Positions 23,441-32,931 are shown, numbered from the stretch's first letter. The stretch is 64,000 nt of DNA from UBA1535 sp002323775 (GCA_031993545.1 DAMAHZ010000007.1:1-64000), one strand, 5' to 3'. Made by a program: numbers and translations. Notes: generated by a model not told the origin, from the sequence alone.

Positions 23441-25504
23441 ATGAGAGATTATCCTTTAGATAAAACTAGAAATATAGGAATAATGGCGCACATTGATGCA
23501 GGAAAAACTACATGTACCGAAAGAATTCTGTACTATACAGGAAAAATCCATAAATTAGGCGAAACTCACGAGGGTGGAGCACAAATGGACTGGATGGAAC
23601 AGGAGCAGGAAAGAGGAATCACAATTACTTCTGCTGCAACTACTTGTCATTGGAAAGATGTAAGAATAAATATAATTGATACACCCGGACACGTTGATTT
23701 TACAGTAGAGGTTGAACGTTCGTTAAGAGTATTGGATGGAGCTGTTGCAATATTTGATGCTAAGAATGGTGTTGAGCCTCAATCTGAGACAGTTTGGAGA
23801 CAGGCAGATAAATATCATGTACCAAGAATGTGTTTTGTAAATAAAATGGATAAACTTGGTGCAAACTTCTATTATTCAGTAAGTACAATGGAAGATAGAT
23901 TAAAGGCTAATGTAGTTCCAATCCAGCTTCCAATAGGTGAAGAAGACACTTTCAGAGGTATCATTGACTTAGTTGAAATGAATGCTACTATATATAAGAA
24001 TGATACTGGTGATGATATTGAAGTTACAGAGATACCAGCTGAATATTTAGATAAAGCTAATGAGTACAGAGAAAAGATGCTTGAATCAATTTCTGATTAT
24101 GACGACGCACTTATGGAAAAATTCCTTGAGGGTGAAGAAATATCTACAGAAGAAATTAAGAAAGCTCTTAGAGCAGCAACTATAAATGTTGATATTATAC
24201 CAGTTTTATGTGGTACAGCTTATAAAAACAAAGGTGTTCAAAAGCTTTTAGATGCTGTTTTAGATTATTTACCAGCTCCAACAGATGTAGCTCATATTAA
24301 AGGTATTGACATGGATACTGGTGAAGAAATGGAAAGAATCAGTTCTGATGATGAGCCATTTTCAGCATTAGCATTTAAAATAATGGTTGATCCATTTGTT
24401 GGTAAGCTTACATTCTTCAGAGTTTACTCTGGAGTTATGGAGTCAGGTTCTTATGTTTTAAACTCTACTAAGAACAAAAAAGAAAGAATTGGTAGAATTC
24501 TTCAAATGCACGCTAACAAGAGAGAAGAAATAAAAGAATCATATTCTGGAGAAATAGGAGCAGCAGTTGGTTTAAAATTCACTACTACTGGTGACACACT
24601 TTGCGATCCTGATAATCCGATAATTCTTGAATCTATGGAATTCCCAGACCCAGTTATAGAAGTTGCTATAGAGCCAAAAACTAAAGCTGGTCAAGAAAAA
24701 ATGGGAGTTGGCTTGTCAAAACTTGCTGAAGAAGATCCAACATTCAAGACATTTACAAACCCTGATACTGGTCAAACAATTATAGCTGGTATGGGTGAGT
24801 TGCATCTTGAGATAATAGTTGACAGATTGTTAAGAGAATTTAAGGTTGAAGCAAATGTTGGTAAACCACAAGTTTCTTATAAGGAAACTGTTAGTGGAAC
24901 AGCAGATGTTGATGTTAAGTACGCTAAGCAATCAGGTGGTAGCGGTCAGTATGGTCATGTTAAGATTATTATGGAGCCACAAGAGGCTGGTCAAGGATTT
25001 AAGTTTGTTGATGCTATCAAAGGAGGAGCTATTCCAAGAGAATATATTCCTGCTGTTGAAAAAGGTATCGTAGAAGCTTCTGAAAATGGAGTTTTAGCAG
25101 GATATCCTTGTATAGACTTTAAAGTAACTCTATATGATGGTACTTACCATGAGGTTGACTCAAGTGAAATGGCATTTAAGATTGCTGGTTCTATGGCATT
25201 TAAAGAGGCTATGAGAAAAGCATCACCTATTATATTAGAGCCTATAATGAAAGTTGAAGTTACATCACCAGAGGAATATTTCGGAGATGTAATGGGTGAC
25301 TTAAACTCAAGGAGAGGTAGAATTAATGGTTTCTCTGATAGAAACGGTGTTAAAGTAATAGATGCTTTTGTTCCGCTTTCAGAAATGTTTGGATACACTA
25401 CTACACTTAGATCATTAACACAAGGTAGAGCAACATCTTCAATGGAATCAGATCACTTTGAAAAAGTGCCTAATAACATTGCAGAGAAAATTATAACAAA
25501 ATAA
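23441..25504 (+). CDS. fusA: Elongation factor G
   Basis: 687 residues. GTPase motifs AHIDAGKTT, DTPGHVDF and NKMDK, followed by domains II-V; the end contains GYTTTLRSLTQGRAT. It drives translocation. AGGAGG is 7 bp before the ATG. Confidence 0.98.
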   Translation: MRDYPLDKTRNIGIMAHIDAGKTTCTERILYYTGKIHKLGETHEGGAQMDWMEQEQERGITITSAATTCHWKDVRINIIDTPGHVDFTVEVERSLRVLDGAVAIFDAKNGVEPQSETVWRQADKYHVPRMCFVNKMDKLGANFYYSVSTMEDRLKANVVPIQLPIGEEDTFRGIIDLVEMNATIYKNDTGDDIEVTEIPAEYLDKANEYREKMLESISDYDDALMEKFLEGEEISTEEIKKALRAATINVDIIPVLCGTAYKNKGVQKLLDAVLDYLPAPTDVAHIKGIDMDTGEEMERISSDDEPFSALAFKIMVDPFVGKLTFFRVYSGVMESGSYVLNSTKNKKERIGRILQMHANKREEIKESYSGEIGAAVGLKFTTTGDTLCDPDNPIILESMEFPDPVIEVAIEPKTKAGQEKMGVGLSKLAEEDPTFKTFTNPDTGQTIIAGMGELHLEIIVDRLLREFKVEANVGKPQVSYKETVSGTADVDVKYAKQSGGSGQYGHVKIIMEPQEAGQGFKFVDAIKGGAIPREYIPAVEKGIVEASENGVLAGYPCIDFKVTLYDGTYHEVDSSEMAFKIAGSMAFKEAMRKASPIILEPIMKVEVTSPEEYFGDVMGDLNSRRGRINGFSDRNGVKVIDAFVPLSEMFGYTTTLRSLTQGRATSSMESDHFEKVPNNIAEKIITK

Positions 25505-25579
25505 ATAAATTTAATTAAAATAAATAAGGTTTAATAAATTAAAAAAATTAATTTAAAAATTAATTAGGAGGAAATAAAA

Positions 25580-26773
25580 ATGGCAAAAGCAAAATTCGAA
25601 AGAAATAAGCCACACGTAAACATAGGAACAATAGGCCACGTTGATCATGGTAAGACGACATTGACAGCAGCAATAACAATGGTATTAAACAAGAGATTAG
25701 GAACAGGCGAAGCTGTTGCATTTGACAAAATAGATAAGGCACCAGAGGAAAGAGAAAGAGGAATCACAATATCAACATCACACGTAGAGTATGAGACAAA
25801 CAACAGACACTACGCACACGTTGACTGCCCAGGCCATGCTGACTATGTAAAGAATATGATAACAGGAGCAGCACAAATGGACGGAGGAATCTTGGTAGTA
25901 TCGGCAGCAGATGGTCCGATGCCACAAACAAGAGAGCACATCTTGTTGTCAAGACAGGTAGGGGTTCCAAAGTTAGTAGTATTCTTAAACAAAGAAGATA
26001 TGGTAGATGATCCAGAGTTAATCGAATTGGTAGAGATGGAATTAAGAGAAATGCTAGCAGAGTATGACTTTGATGGAGATAACACACCAATAGTAAAAGG
26101 ATCAGCATTAAGAGCATTAGAAGATCCATCAAGCGAATGGGGAGATAAAATCCTTCAATTAATGGAAGCAGTAGATACGTGGATACCAACACCAGAGAGA
26201 GACTCAGAAAAACCATTCTTGATGCCAGTAGAAGATGTATTCTCAATCACAGGTAGAGGAACAGTAGCAACAGGTAGAGTTGAAAGAGGAGTGTTGAAGG
26301 TACAAGATAAGGTTCATATAATAGGACTAGCAGATGAGCCAAAAGAAACAGTATGTACAGGAGTAGAAATGTTCAGAAAATTGTTGGATCAAGCGGAAGC
26401 AGGAGACAACATAGGAGCATTGTTAAGAGGAGTACAAAGAACAGATATTGAGAGAGGTCAAGTATTAGCGAAACCAGGATCAATAACACCACATACAAAC
26501 TTCTTGGCAGAGGTATATGTATTGACAGCAGGAGAAGGTGGAAGACATACACCATTCTTCAAAGGATACAGACCACAATTTTACTTCAGAACAACAGACG
26601 TAACAGGATCTATCCAATTACCAGAAGGAGTAGAGATGGTAATGCCAGGAGACAACGCAACATTTGAAGTAGATTTAATCACACCAATAGCAATGGATGA
26701 AGGATTAAGATTTGCTATCAGAGAAGGCGGAAGAACAGTAGGTTCTGGAGTCGTTTCTAAAATATTGAAATAA
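25580..26773 (+). CDS. tuf: Elongation factor Tu (copy 2)
   Basis: 397 residues, identical in protein sequence to copy 1 at 9328-10521, 16,252 bp away in the same orientation. This copy is last in the str operon (rpsL-rpsG-fusA-tuf), the ancestral position. The two genes share the bases from the TAGGAGG ribosome site through the stop codon but diverge immediately outside, a pattern expected from gene conversion. Confidence 0.98.
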   Translation: MAKAKFERNKPHVNIGTIGHVDHGKTTLTAAITMVLNKRLGTGEAVAFDKIDKAPEERERGITISTSHVEYETNNRHYAHVDCPGHADYVKNMITGAAQMDGGILVVSAADGPMPQTREHILLSRQVGVPKLVVFLNKEDMVDDPELIELVEMELREMLAEYDFDGDNTPIVKGSALRALEDPSSEWGDKILQLMEAVDTWIPTPERDSEKPFLMPVEDVFSITGRGTVATGRVERGVLKVQDKVHIIGLADEPKETVCTGVEMFRKLLDQAEAGDNIGALLRGVQRTDIERGQVLAKPGSITPHTNFLAEVYVLTAGEGGRHTPFFKGYRPQFYFRTTDVTGSIQLPEGVEMVMPGDNATFEVDLITPIAMDEGLRFAIREGGRTVGSGVVSKILK

Positions 26774-26795
26774 ATTTTGACATAATAAAATAACA

Positions 26796-26830
26796 TTTAA
26801 AAGCTATGGAATTTTTCCGTAGCTTTTAAA
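26796..26830 (+). terminator. Terminator after the str operon
   Basis: A 15-bp stem (26796-26810/26816-26830, one G-T pair) with a T-rich loop, ending the fusA-tuf transcript. Confidence 0.75.
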
Positions 26831-26862
26831 TTGTTAAGAATTCGTAATATTTAAAATAATGC

Positions 26863-26891
26863 TTGCATTATGTGTGGACATAGTGTAATAT
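26863..26891 (+). promoter_or_regulatory. Promoter of the S10-spc-alpha superoperon
   Basis: TTGCAT (26863-26868), a 17-bp spacer, TAATAT (26886-26891), about 205 bp before rpsJ. Confidence 0.75.
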
Positions 26892-26897
26892 TATTAA

Positions 26898-27097
26898 GCG
26901 TGCCACATGCGATGAGACAAAAGGTGGCTGAGAAATCAGGGAATTTTTGTTGAGAATGTCTTGTTTTTAAACAGGGCGACCGGTATTGGTTTTTATGAAG
27001 ATTTTTTATAAAAAAAATAATCGATACACCCGGATGAGTGTATCGGATGCAATTCCGAGTTGTGTGTGAAACATACACTAAAAGAGGAGGTTAAAAA
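26898..27097 (+). ncRNA. Structured 5' leader of the S10 operon
   Basis: About 200 nt of untranslated leader with several hairpins, including GCCAC/GTGGC (near 26903 and 26926) and CGATACAC/GTGTATCG (27022-27029/27038-27045). E. coli regulates this operon through an L4-binding leader, but I do not recognise this one as a known class. Confidence 0.45.
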
Positions 27098-27409
27098 ATG
27101 GCAAGCACTCAAAAAATAAGAATTAGGTTGAAGGCTTATGATCATCAATTAATTGATCAATCTGCACAAAAAATCGTTGAAACTGCTAAATCAACAGGAG
27201 CTACAGTAGCTGGACCAATTCCACTACCTACAGAAAAGCAAATAATAACAATACTTAGAGCAGTTCATAAGTACAAAGATTCAAGAGAGCAGTTTGAACA
27301 GAGAACTCATAAGAGATTAATTGACATAACTAATCCTACACCTAAGACAGTAGACTCATTAATGAAGCTTAATTTGCCTGCTGGAGTAGATATTGAGATT
27401 AAGTTGTAA
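27098..27409 (+). CDS. rpsJ: 30S ribosomal protein S10
   Basis: 103 residues, first gene of the S10 operon. KIRIRLKAYDHQLIDQSA and PLPTEKQIITILRA are diagnostic. AGAGGAGG precedes the ATG. S10 also acts in antitermination as NusE. Confidence 0.98.
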   Translation: MASTQKIRIRLKAYDHQLIDQSAQKIVETAKSTGATVAGPIPLPTEKQIITILRAVHKYKDSREQFEQRTHKRLIDITNPTPKTVDSLMKLNLPAGVDIEIKL

Positions 27410-27430
27410 AAAAAGTAAAGTAGAGATAAA

Positions 27431-27518
27431 AGAGCGAAACAAGTTTCACTCTATGGAAGAATCGTTCCGATTCTTCTCAAACCACACTCTGCTTAGAATG
27501 ATTACCAAAGCGGTAATC
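27431..27518 (+). repeat. Array of three hairpins between rpsJ and rplC
   Basis: AGAGCGAAAC/GTTTCACTCT (27431-27440/27443-27452, one mismatch), GAAGAATCG/CGATTCTTC (27456-27464/27468-27476), and GATTACC/GGTAATC (27500-27506/27512-27518). The first two resemble the hairpin pair after the CD1247-like gene at 55856-55896, with a shared CACTCTAT junction. Confidence 0.6.
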
Positions 27519-27547
27519 CGCTGTAAGAAAATAGGAGGTGTAAACTA

Positions 27548-28174
27548 ATGAAAGCAATTCTTGGTAAGAAAATTGGAATGACACAAGTTTTCAAAGAAAA
27601 TGGTGAAGTAGTTCCAGTAACAGTTGTTGAATCTGATAAAATGATAGTGGTACAAAAGAAAACTGTTGAAAAAGATGGTTATGATGCTATACAAGTAGGA
27701 TTTGGCGATATTAAAGCAAAAAATGTAACAAAACCTTTAAAAGGACACTTTGACAAAGCAAGCATTGGATACAGAAGATTCTTAAGAGAATTTAGAGTAA
27801 CTAATATTGATGAGTATGAAGTAGGAAAAGAAATCAAAGTTGATATTTTCCAAGCTGGAGAAAAGGTTGATGTTGTAGGAACATCAAAAGGTAAGGGATT
27901 CCAAGGACCTATCAAGCGTCATGGTCATGGTAGAGGACCTATGAGCCACGGTTCTAAATTCCACAGACTTAGAGGTTCTTTAGGTGCGATGACAGGTATA
28001 GGAAAAGTAGTTAAAGGCTTACCGGCACATGGACACATGGGTAACGTAAGAGTAACTGTTCAAAATCTTGAAATAGTTAGAGTAGATACTGCTAAGAACA
28101 TTCTTTTAATAAAAGGTGCTATACCAGGACCTAAAAAAGGCTTAGTTACAGTTAAAGAAACAGTAAAAAGATAG
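27548..28174 (+). CDS. rplC: 50S ribosomal protein L3
   Basis: 208 residues: ILGKKIGMTQVF at the start, and the peptidyl-transferase-reaching loop with SKGKGFQGPIKRHG and MTGIGKVVKGLPAHGHMG. Standard second gene of the operon. Confidence 0.98.
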   Translation: MKAILGKKIGMTQVFKENGEVVPVTVVESDKMIVVQKKTVEKDGYDAIQVGFGDIKAKNVTKPLKGHFDKASIGYRRFLREFRVTNIDEYEVGKEIKVDIFQAGEKVDVVGTSKGKGFQGPIKRHGHGRGPMSHGSKFHRLRGSLGAMTGIGKVVKGLPAHGHMGNVRVTVQNLEIVRVDTAKNILLIKGAIPGPKKGLVTVKETVKR

Positions 28175-28201
28175 TTATAAGTTCAGAAAGGAGGATTAAA
28201 G

Positions 28202-28825
28202 ATGCCAAAAGTAGCTCTTTATGATATAAATGGCAGCCAAGTGGGAGACATTGAATTAAAGGATGATATATTCGGAATAGAAGTGAACAACCACGTTATG
28301 TATGAGGCTGTAAAAAACTATTTAGCTAATCAAAGACAAGGAACACAATCAGCAAAGACAAGAGCAGAGGTTAGAGGAGGCGGAAGAAAGCCTTGGAGAC
28401 AAAAAGGAACAGGACGTGCAAGACAAGGTAGTATCAGATCGCCACAATGGAAAGGCGGCGGAGTTGTATTTGCTCCAAAACCAAGAGATTACAGCTACTC
28501 TTTACCTAAAAAAGTTAAAAGACTTGCTCTTAAATCAGCATTGACTTCAAAAGTTGTTGATAACGAAATAATAGTATTAGATAGCTTGACTTTAGAACAA
28601 GCAAAAACAAAAGAAATGGTAAAAGTTTTATCAAATCTTAAAGCAAATAAGAAATCTTTGATAGTAATACCTGAGAGAGATGAGAAAGTAATTAGAGCAG
28701 CAAGCAATATCCCAGGTGTTAAGACAGCATATGTAAACACAATAAATGTATATGATATCCTAAACTGTGATTCTTTCATAATAACAAAGGATGCAGTTAA
28801 TAAGGTGGAGGAGGTATACGCATAA
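28202..28825 (+). CDS. rplD: 50S ribosomal protein L4
   Basis: 207 residues. The exit-tunnel loop contains TRAEVRGGGRKPWRQKGTGR. L4 is the autogenous regulator of the S10 operon in E. coli. The last base of its stop codon is the first base of rplW. Confidence 0.97.
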   Translation: MPKVALYDINGSQVGDIELKDDIFGIEVNNHVMYEAVKNYLANQRQGTQSAKTRAEVRGGGRKPWRQKGTGRARQGSIRSPQWKGGGVVFAPKPRDYSYSLPKKVKRLALKSALTSKVVDNEIIVLDSLTLEQAKTKEMVKVLSNLKANKKSLIVIPERDEKVIRAASNIPGVKTAYVNTINVYDILNCDSFIITKDAVNKVEEVYA

Positions 28826-29118
28826 TGTACAATCCACATGATTTAATAAGAAGACCATTAATTACAGAAAAAAGCATGGACATAATGGCTGATAAAAAAT
28901 ACTCATTCGAAGTAGATAAAAAAGCCAACAAAACAGAAATTAAAAATGCTATTGAGCAAGTTTTCGGAGTTAAAGTTAAAAGCGTAAACACAATGAATAT
29001 GCTTGGAAAAATGAAGAGACAAGGCGCTCATATGGGCAGAAGACCAAGTTGGAAAAAGGCTATTGTTACATTGACAGATGATAGCAAAGCAATTGAGTTC
29101 TTCGAAGGAATGAACTAA
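28825..29118 (+). CDS. rplW: 50S ribosomal protein L23
   Basis: 97 residues, overlapping rplD by 1 bp. DLIRRPLITEKSMDIM and FEVDKKANKTEIKNAIEQVF are typical. L23 lines the tunnel exit, where trigger factor and SRP dock. Confidence 0.97.
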   Translation: MYNPHDLIRRPLITEKSMDIMADKKYSFEVDKKANKTEIKNAIEQVFGVKVKSVNTMNMLGKMKRQGAHMGRRPSWKKAIVTLTDDSKAIEFFEGMN

Positions 29119-29178
29119 TAAGGTCAAATAAATTTCTGGTTAAAATTAAATTAAGTTATTTAAAAGGAGGAAATTCTC

Positions 29179-30012
29179 ATGGGTATAAAAAAATTTAGAC
29201 CTACTTCTCCAGCTTTAAGACAGATGACTGTTTCTACTTTTGAAGAGATAACAACAAATGAACCTGAGAAATCTCTTTTAGCCCCTTTAAAAAAGAATGC
29301 GGGAAGAAACGCTTATGGACGTATAACAGTTCGTCATAAAGGCGGCGGAGAAAAGAGACACTACAGGATAATAGATTTCAAAAGAGATAAAGACGGTATC
29401 CCTGGAAAAATTGCTACTATCGAGTATGATCCAAACAGAAGTGCTAATATAGCTTTGGTACATTATGTTGATGGTGAGAAAAGATATATAATAGCACCAC
29501 ACAAATTAAAAGTTGGCGATGTTATAATGTCAGGTAGTGAAGCAGATATAAAGGTTGGAAACGCACTAAAATTAAAAAACATCCCTGTTGGTACTACAAT
29601 TCACAATGTAGAATTAAAAGTTGGCAAGGGAGCGCAATTAGTAAGATCAGCTGGTAACTGGGCACAGTTAATGGCTAAAGAAGGTAAGTATGCACAAGTT
29701 AGATTGCCATCCGGCGAAGTTAGAATGGTAAGCATGGAGTGCAGAGCTACAATCGGTCAAGTTGGAAACTTAGATCACGAGAACATAACTATTGGTAAGG
29801 CTGGAAGAAAAAGACATATGGGTATAAGACCAACAGTAAGAGGTAGCGTTATGAACCCTAACGATCACCCACACGGCGGTGGTGAAGGTAGAGCTCCGAT
29901 AGGAAGACCTGCACCGGTAACACCTTGGGGTAAACCAGCTCTTGGATATAAGACTCGTAAGAAACATAAGAAGTCTGATAAGATGATTGTAAAGACAAGA
30001 AGAGATAAATAA
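29179..30012 (+). CDS. rplB: 50S ribosomal protein L2
   Basis: 277 residues with the peptidyl-transferase-associated segment MNPNDHPHGGGEGRAPIG, whose His is functionally important. The C-terminus GYKTRKKHKKSDKMIV is normal. Confidence 0.98.
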   Translation: MGIKKFRPTSPALRQMTVSTFEEITTNEPEKSLLAPLKKNAGRNAYGRITVRHKGGGEKRHYRIIDFKRDKDGIPGKIATIEYDPNRSANIALVHYVDGEKRYIIAPHKLKVGDVIMSGSEADIKVGNALKLKNIPVGTTIHNVELKVGKGAQLVRSAGNWAQLMAKEGKYAQVRLPSGEVRMVSMECRATIGQVGNLDHENITIGKAGRKRHMGIRPTVRGSVMNPNDHPHGGGEGRAPIGRPAPVTPWGKPALGYKTRKKHKKSDKMIVKTRRDK

Positions 30013-30045
30013 TAAAACAGGTTTTGTGAAAGGAGGAAATAGTAG

Positions 30046-30327
30046 ATGGGTAGATCATTAAAAAAGGGACCTTATTGTGAACCAAGTCTTTTAAAGAAAA
30101 TTGTTGCGATGAATGATGCAAACAAAAAAGATATATTAAAGACATGGTCAAGAAGATCTACGATATTCCCTGATATGATAGGACACACATTAGCTATACA
30201 TGATGGACGAAAGCACGTTCCTGTATATATAACTGAAGATATGGTAGGACACAAGTTGGGTGAATTTGCTCCAACAAGGACTTACAGAGGACACGACAAG
30301 ACTGAAAAATCTTCAAAAGTTAAATAA
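30046..30327 (+). CDS. rpsS: 30S ribosomal protein S19
   Basis: 93 residues: GRSLKKGPYCEPSLLKK, WSRRSTIFPDMIGHTLAIHD and GHKLGEFAPTRTYRGH are diagnostic. S19 sits in the 30S head next to S13. Confidence 0.98.
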   Translation: MGRSLKKGPYCEPSLLKKIVAMNDANKKDILKTWSRRSTIFPDMIGHTLAIHDGRKHVPVYITEDMVGHKLGEFAPTRTYRGHDKTEKSSKVK

Positions 30328-30346
30328 GTGAAGGGAGGTAGCTAAA

Positions 30347-30682
30347 GTGGAAGCTAAAGCAATCGCTAAGTACGTTAGAGTTTCACCTAGAAAGATGAGA
30401 TTCGTATGTGACATGGTTAGAGGAAGAAGTGTTGACGAAGCACTTTCAATATTAAAATTTACACCTAATAAAGGTGCTAAAATATTAGAAAAAGTAGTGA
30501 AATCAGCTGCTGCTAATGCAGAGAATAATTTTGATATGAACAAAGACAATTTATTCGTGTCAGAAGTATATTCGAACCAAGGTCCTACATTAAAGAGATG
30601 GAGACCAAGATCAAAAGGCAGAGCATTTAAGATATTAAAGAGAACTAGCCATATAGGTGTAGTAGTAAAAGAGAGAGATTAG
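30347..30682 (+). CDS. rplV: 50S ribosomal protein L22
   Basis: 111 residues, GTG start after GGGAGG. The beta-hairpin that reaches the exit tunnel is normal in length (GPTLKRWRPRSKGRAF), with no macrolide-resistance-type insertion visible. Confidence 0.97.
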   Translation: MEAKAIAKYVRVSPRKMRFVCDMVRGRSVDEALSILKFTPNKGAKILEKVVKSAAANAENNFDMNKDNLFVSEVYSNQGPTLKRWRPRSKGRAFKILKRTSHIGVVVKERD

Positions 30683-30698
30683 TAAAGGAGGTAAATTA

Positions 30699-31490
30699 AT
30701 GGGCCAAAAAGTTAATCCTCATGGACTGAGAGTTGGAATAAATAAAGATTGGGATTCTAAATGGTACGCTGAGAAAAAAGACTTCTCTACAAATCTTGTT
30801 GAAGACTATAAAGTTCGTGAATTTATAAAGAAAAGCCTATACCAAGCAGGAATAGCTAAGGTTGAAATTGAAAGGTTTGCGAGCAGAATAAAGGTAAGTG
30901 TTTATACTGCTAAACCCGGAATGATTATAGGAAAAGGCGGTACAGGTGTTGAGACACTTAAAAACAGTGTTGAAAAAATAACTGGAAAAACTGCTATTGT
31001 AAATGTAGAAGAAGTAAAGACACCAGAATTAGATGCACAATTAGTTGCTGAAAGTATAGCAAGTCAAATTGAAAAGAGAGTTTCATTCAGAAGAGCAATG
31101 AAGCAAGCTATGCAAAGAACTATGAAGGTTGGAGCAAAGGGTATCAAAACTTTAGTATCAGGCAGATTGAATGGTGCTGATATGGCAAGAGATGAAAGAT
31201 ACACTGAGGGTACAATCCCACTTCAAACTTTAAGAGCTGACATAAGCTACGGAACAGCAGAAGCTGACACAACTTATGGTAAGATTGGTGTTAAGGTTTG
31301 GATTTGCAGAGGTGAGATTTTAGGAAAAACTCTTGTAACAAATCAAGAAGATGCTGCTAAAACTATCACACAAGCTGACAATAAAGACAAGAAAAGAAGA
31401 AGACCAAACAATAACGATAGAAATGATAGAAATGACAGAAAAGAAAGATCTGATAGACCAAACAATAATTTTAAGAGAGAAAAAAAGTAG
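30699..31490 (+). CDS. rpsC: 30S ribosomal protein S3 with basic/Asn-rich tail
   Basis: 263 residues, against about 220 in B. subtilis. The KH domain (PGMIIGKGGTGVETLK) and the S3 C-terminal domain (GTIPLQTLRADISYGTAEA) are intact. After about residue 225 a low-complexity tail rich in Arg, Asn, Asp and Lys is added (NNNDRNDRNDRKERSD). S3 helps unwind mRNA at the entry site. Confidence 0.97.
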   Translation: MGQKVNPHGLRVGINKDWDSKWYAEKKDFSTNLVEDYKVREFIKKSLYQAGIAKVEIERFASRIKVSVYTAKPGMIIGKGGTGVETLKNSVEKITGKTAIVNVEEVKTPELDAQLVAESIASQIEKRVSFRRAMKQAMQRTMKVGAKGIKTLVSGRLNGADMARDERYTEGTIPLQTLRADISYGTAEADTTYGKIGVKVWICRGEILGKTLVTNQEDAAKTITQADNKDKKRRRPNNNDRNDRNDRKERSDRPNNNFKREKK

Positions 31491-31519
31491 TCAGTACTTA
31501 AGGAAGGAGGAAGTTAATT

Positions 31520-31966
31520 ATGTTAATGCCTAAAAGAGTTAAACATCGTAAACAATTTAGAGGAAGAATGACTGGAGTAGCTACAAGAGGCAACACTTTA
31601 ACATATGGCGAATTTGGACTTCAAGCATTAGAACCAGCTTGGATTACATCTAACCAAATAGAAGCTGCCAGAAGAGCGATGACTAGATACGTGAAAAGAG
31701 GCGGTCAAATTTGGATAAAAATATTCCCTGATAAGCCAGTTACAAAAAAGCCTGCTGAGACTCGTATGGGTAAAGGTAAAGGATCTCCGGAGTACTGGGT
31801 AGCAGTAGTGAAGCCAGGAAGAGTCTTGTTTGAAATGACAGGAGTTTCGGAGGAGATAGCAAGAGAAGCCATGAGACTTGCCATGCATAAGTTGCCTATA
31901 AAATGTAAATTCGTTGCTAAAGCTGATGAGGCGATAGAAAAGGATGGTGAAGCAAATGAAAGCTAA
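31520..31966 (+). CDS. rplP: 50S ribosomal protein L16
   Basis: 148 residues: MLMPKRVKHRKQFRG and GGQIWIKIFPDKPVTKKPAE with MGKGKGSPEYWVAVV. ATG 31520 is 9 bp after AGGAGG. Its end overlaps the rpmC start. Confidence 0.98.
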   Translation: MLMPKRVKHRKQFRGRMTGVATRGNTLTYGEFGLQALEPAWITSNQIEAARRAMTRYVKRGGQIWIKIFPDKPVTKKPAETRMGKGKGSPEYWVAVVKPGRVLFEMTGVSEEIAREAMRLAMHKLPIKCKFVAKADEAIEKDGEANES

Positions 31967-32159
31967 TGAAGTAAGAGAAAAGACTGTTAATGAATTAAAC
32001 CAATCCTTAGTAGAATTGAAAACAGAATTATTTAATTTGAGATTTCAACTTGCTACTGGAGGATTAGAAAATCCATTAAGAATAAATAAAGTTAAAAAAG
32101 ACATTGCACGTGTTAAAACAGTTTTAAGAGAGAGAGAACTCAATGTTAATGTGCAATAA
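31956..32159 (+). CDS. rpmC: 50S ribosomal protein L29
   Basis: 67 residues, MKANEVREKTVNELNQSL. The ATG at 31956 matches the usual N-terminus and overlaps the last 11 bases of rplP; an upstream in-frame ATG (31944) would add four unusual residues. Confidence 0.95.
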   Translation: MKANEVREKTVNELNQSLVELKTELFNLRFQLATGGLENPLRINKVKKDIARVKTVLRERELNVNVQ

Positions 32160-32182
32160 CATGAGAAAGGAGGACTATTAAG

Positions 32183-32437
32183 TTGGAAAGAAACAATAGA
32201 AAAGTAAGAATAGGTAAAGTTGTTAGCAATAAAATGGATAAAACAATAGTAGTTGCTACAGAAAAGCTAGTAGCACATCCTCTTTATAATAAACAAGTTA
32301 AGCAAACTAAAAAATATAAAGCACACGATGAAGAAAATAAGTGTCAAATCGGTGATATCGTAAAAATAATGGAAACTAGACCATTGTCAAAAGATAAAAG
32401 ATGGAGATTAGTTGAAATTGTTGAAGAAGCGAAATAA
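32183..32437 (+). CDS. rpsQ: 30S ribosomal protein S17
   Basis: 84 residues starting at TTG 32183, 9 bp after AAAGGAGG. RKVRIGKVVSNKMDKTIVV and ETRPLSKDKRWRLVEI are family signatures. Confidence 0.96.
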   Translation: MERNNRKVRIGKVVSNKMDKTIVVATEKLVAHPLYNKQVKQTKKYKAHDEENKCQIGDIVKIMETRPLSKDKRWRLVEIVEEAK

Positions 32438-32467
32438 CCCTACAACGATTGAAGGGAGGTTTAATAA

Positions 32468-32836
32468 ATGATACAAACGGAATCAAGATTAAGAGTTGCA
32501 GATAATTCAGGAGCTAAAGAAATACTTGTTATAAGAGTAATGGGTGGTTCGGGAAGAAAGTATGCAAATATCGGAGATATAATAGTTGCTACTGTTAAAA
32601 CGGCAACACCCGGTGGAGTTGTTAAGAAAGGTGACGTTATTAAAGCTGTAGTTGTAAGAACTACAAAGGGCGTAAGAAGAAATGATGGAACTTACATCAA
32701 ATTCGACGAAAATGCGGCAGTTATAATAAAAGATGATAACACACCAATAGGTACTCGTATATTTGGACCTATAACAAGAGAATTAAGAGATGGTAATTTC
32801 ATGAAAATAATCTCTTTAGCACCAGAAGTGTTATAA
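32468..32836 (+). CDS. rplN: 50S ribosomal protein L14
   Basis: 122 residues: MIQTESRLRVADNSGAKE and KGDVIKAVVVRTTKGVRR are diagnostic. L14 lies at the subunit interface. Confidence 0.98.
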   Translation: MIQTESRLRVADNSGAKEILVIRVMGGSGRKYANIGDIIVATVKTATPGGVVKKGDVIKAVVVRTTKGVRRNDGTYIKFDENAAVIIKDDNTPIGTRIFGPITRELRDGNFMKIISLAPEVL

Positions 32837-32838
32837 CA

Positions 32839-32868
32839 GTGAACCGAAGTTCACGGAACTAAGGTTCT
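32839..32868 (+). repeat. Spacer hairpins between rplN and rplX
   Basis: GTGAAC/GTTCAC (32839-32844/32849-32854, loop CGAA) starts 2 bp after the rplN stop; a shorter GGAAC/GTTCT stem follows (32855-32868). Same arrangement as other spacer hairpins here. Confidence 0.5.
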
Positions 32869-32931
32869 AAGGAACTGAATTTCGCAGGAAATATAAAGTT
32901 ATCAACTTCGAAGAAAGGAATGTGGGTCAAT

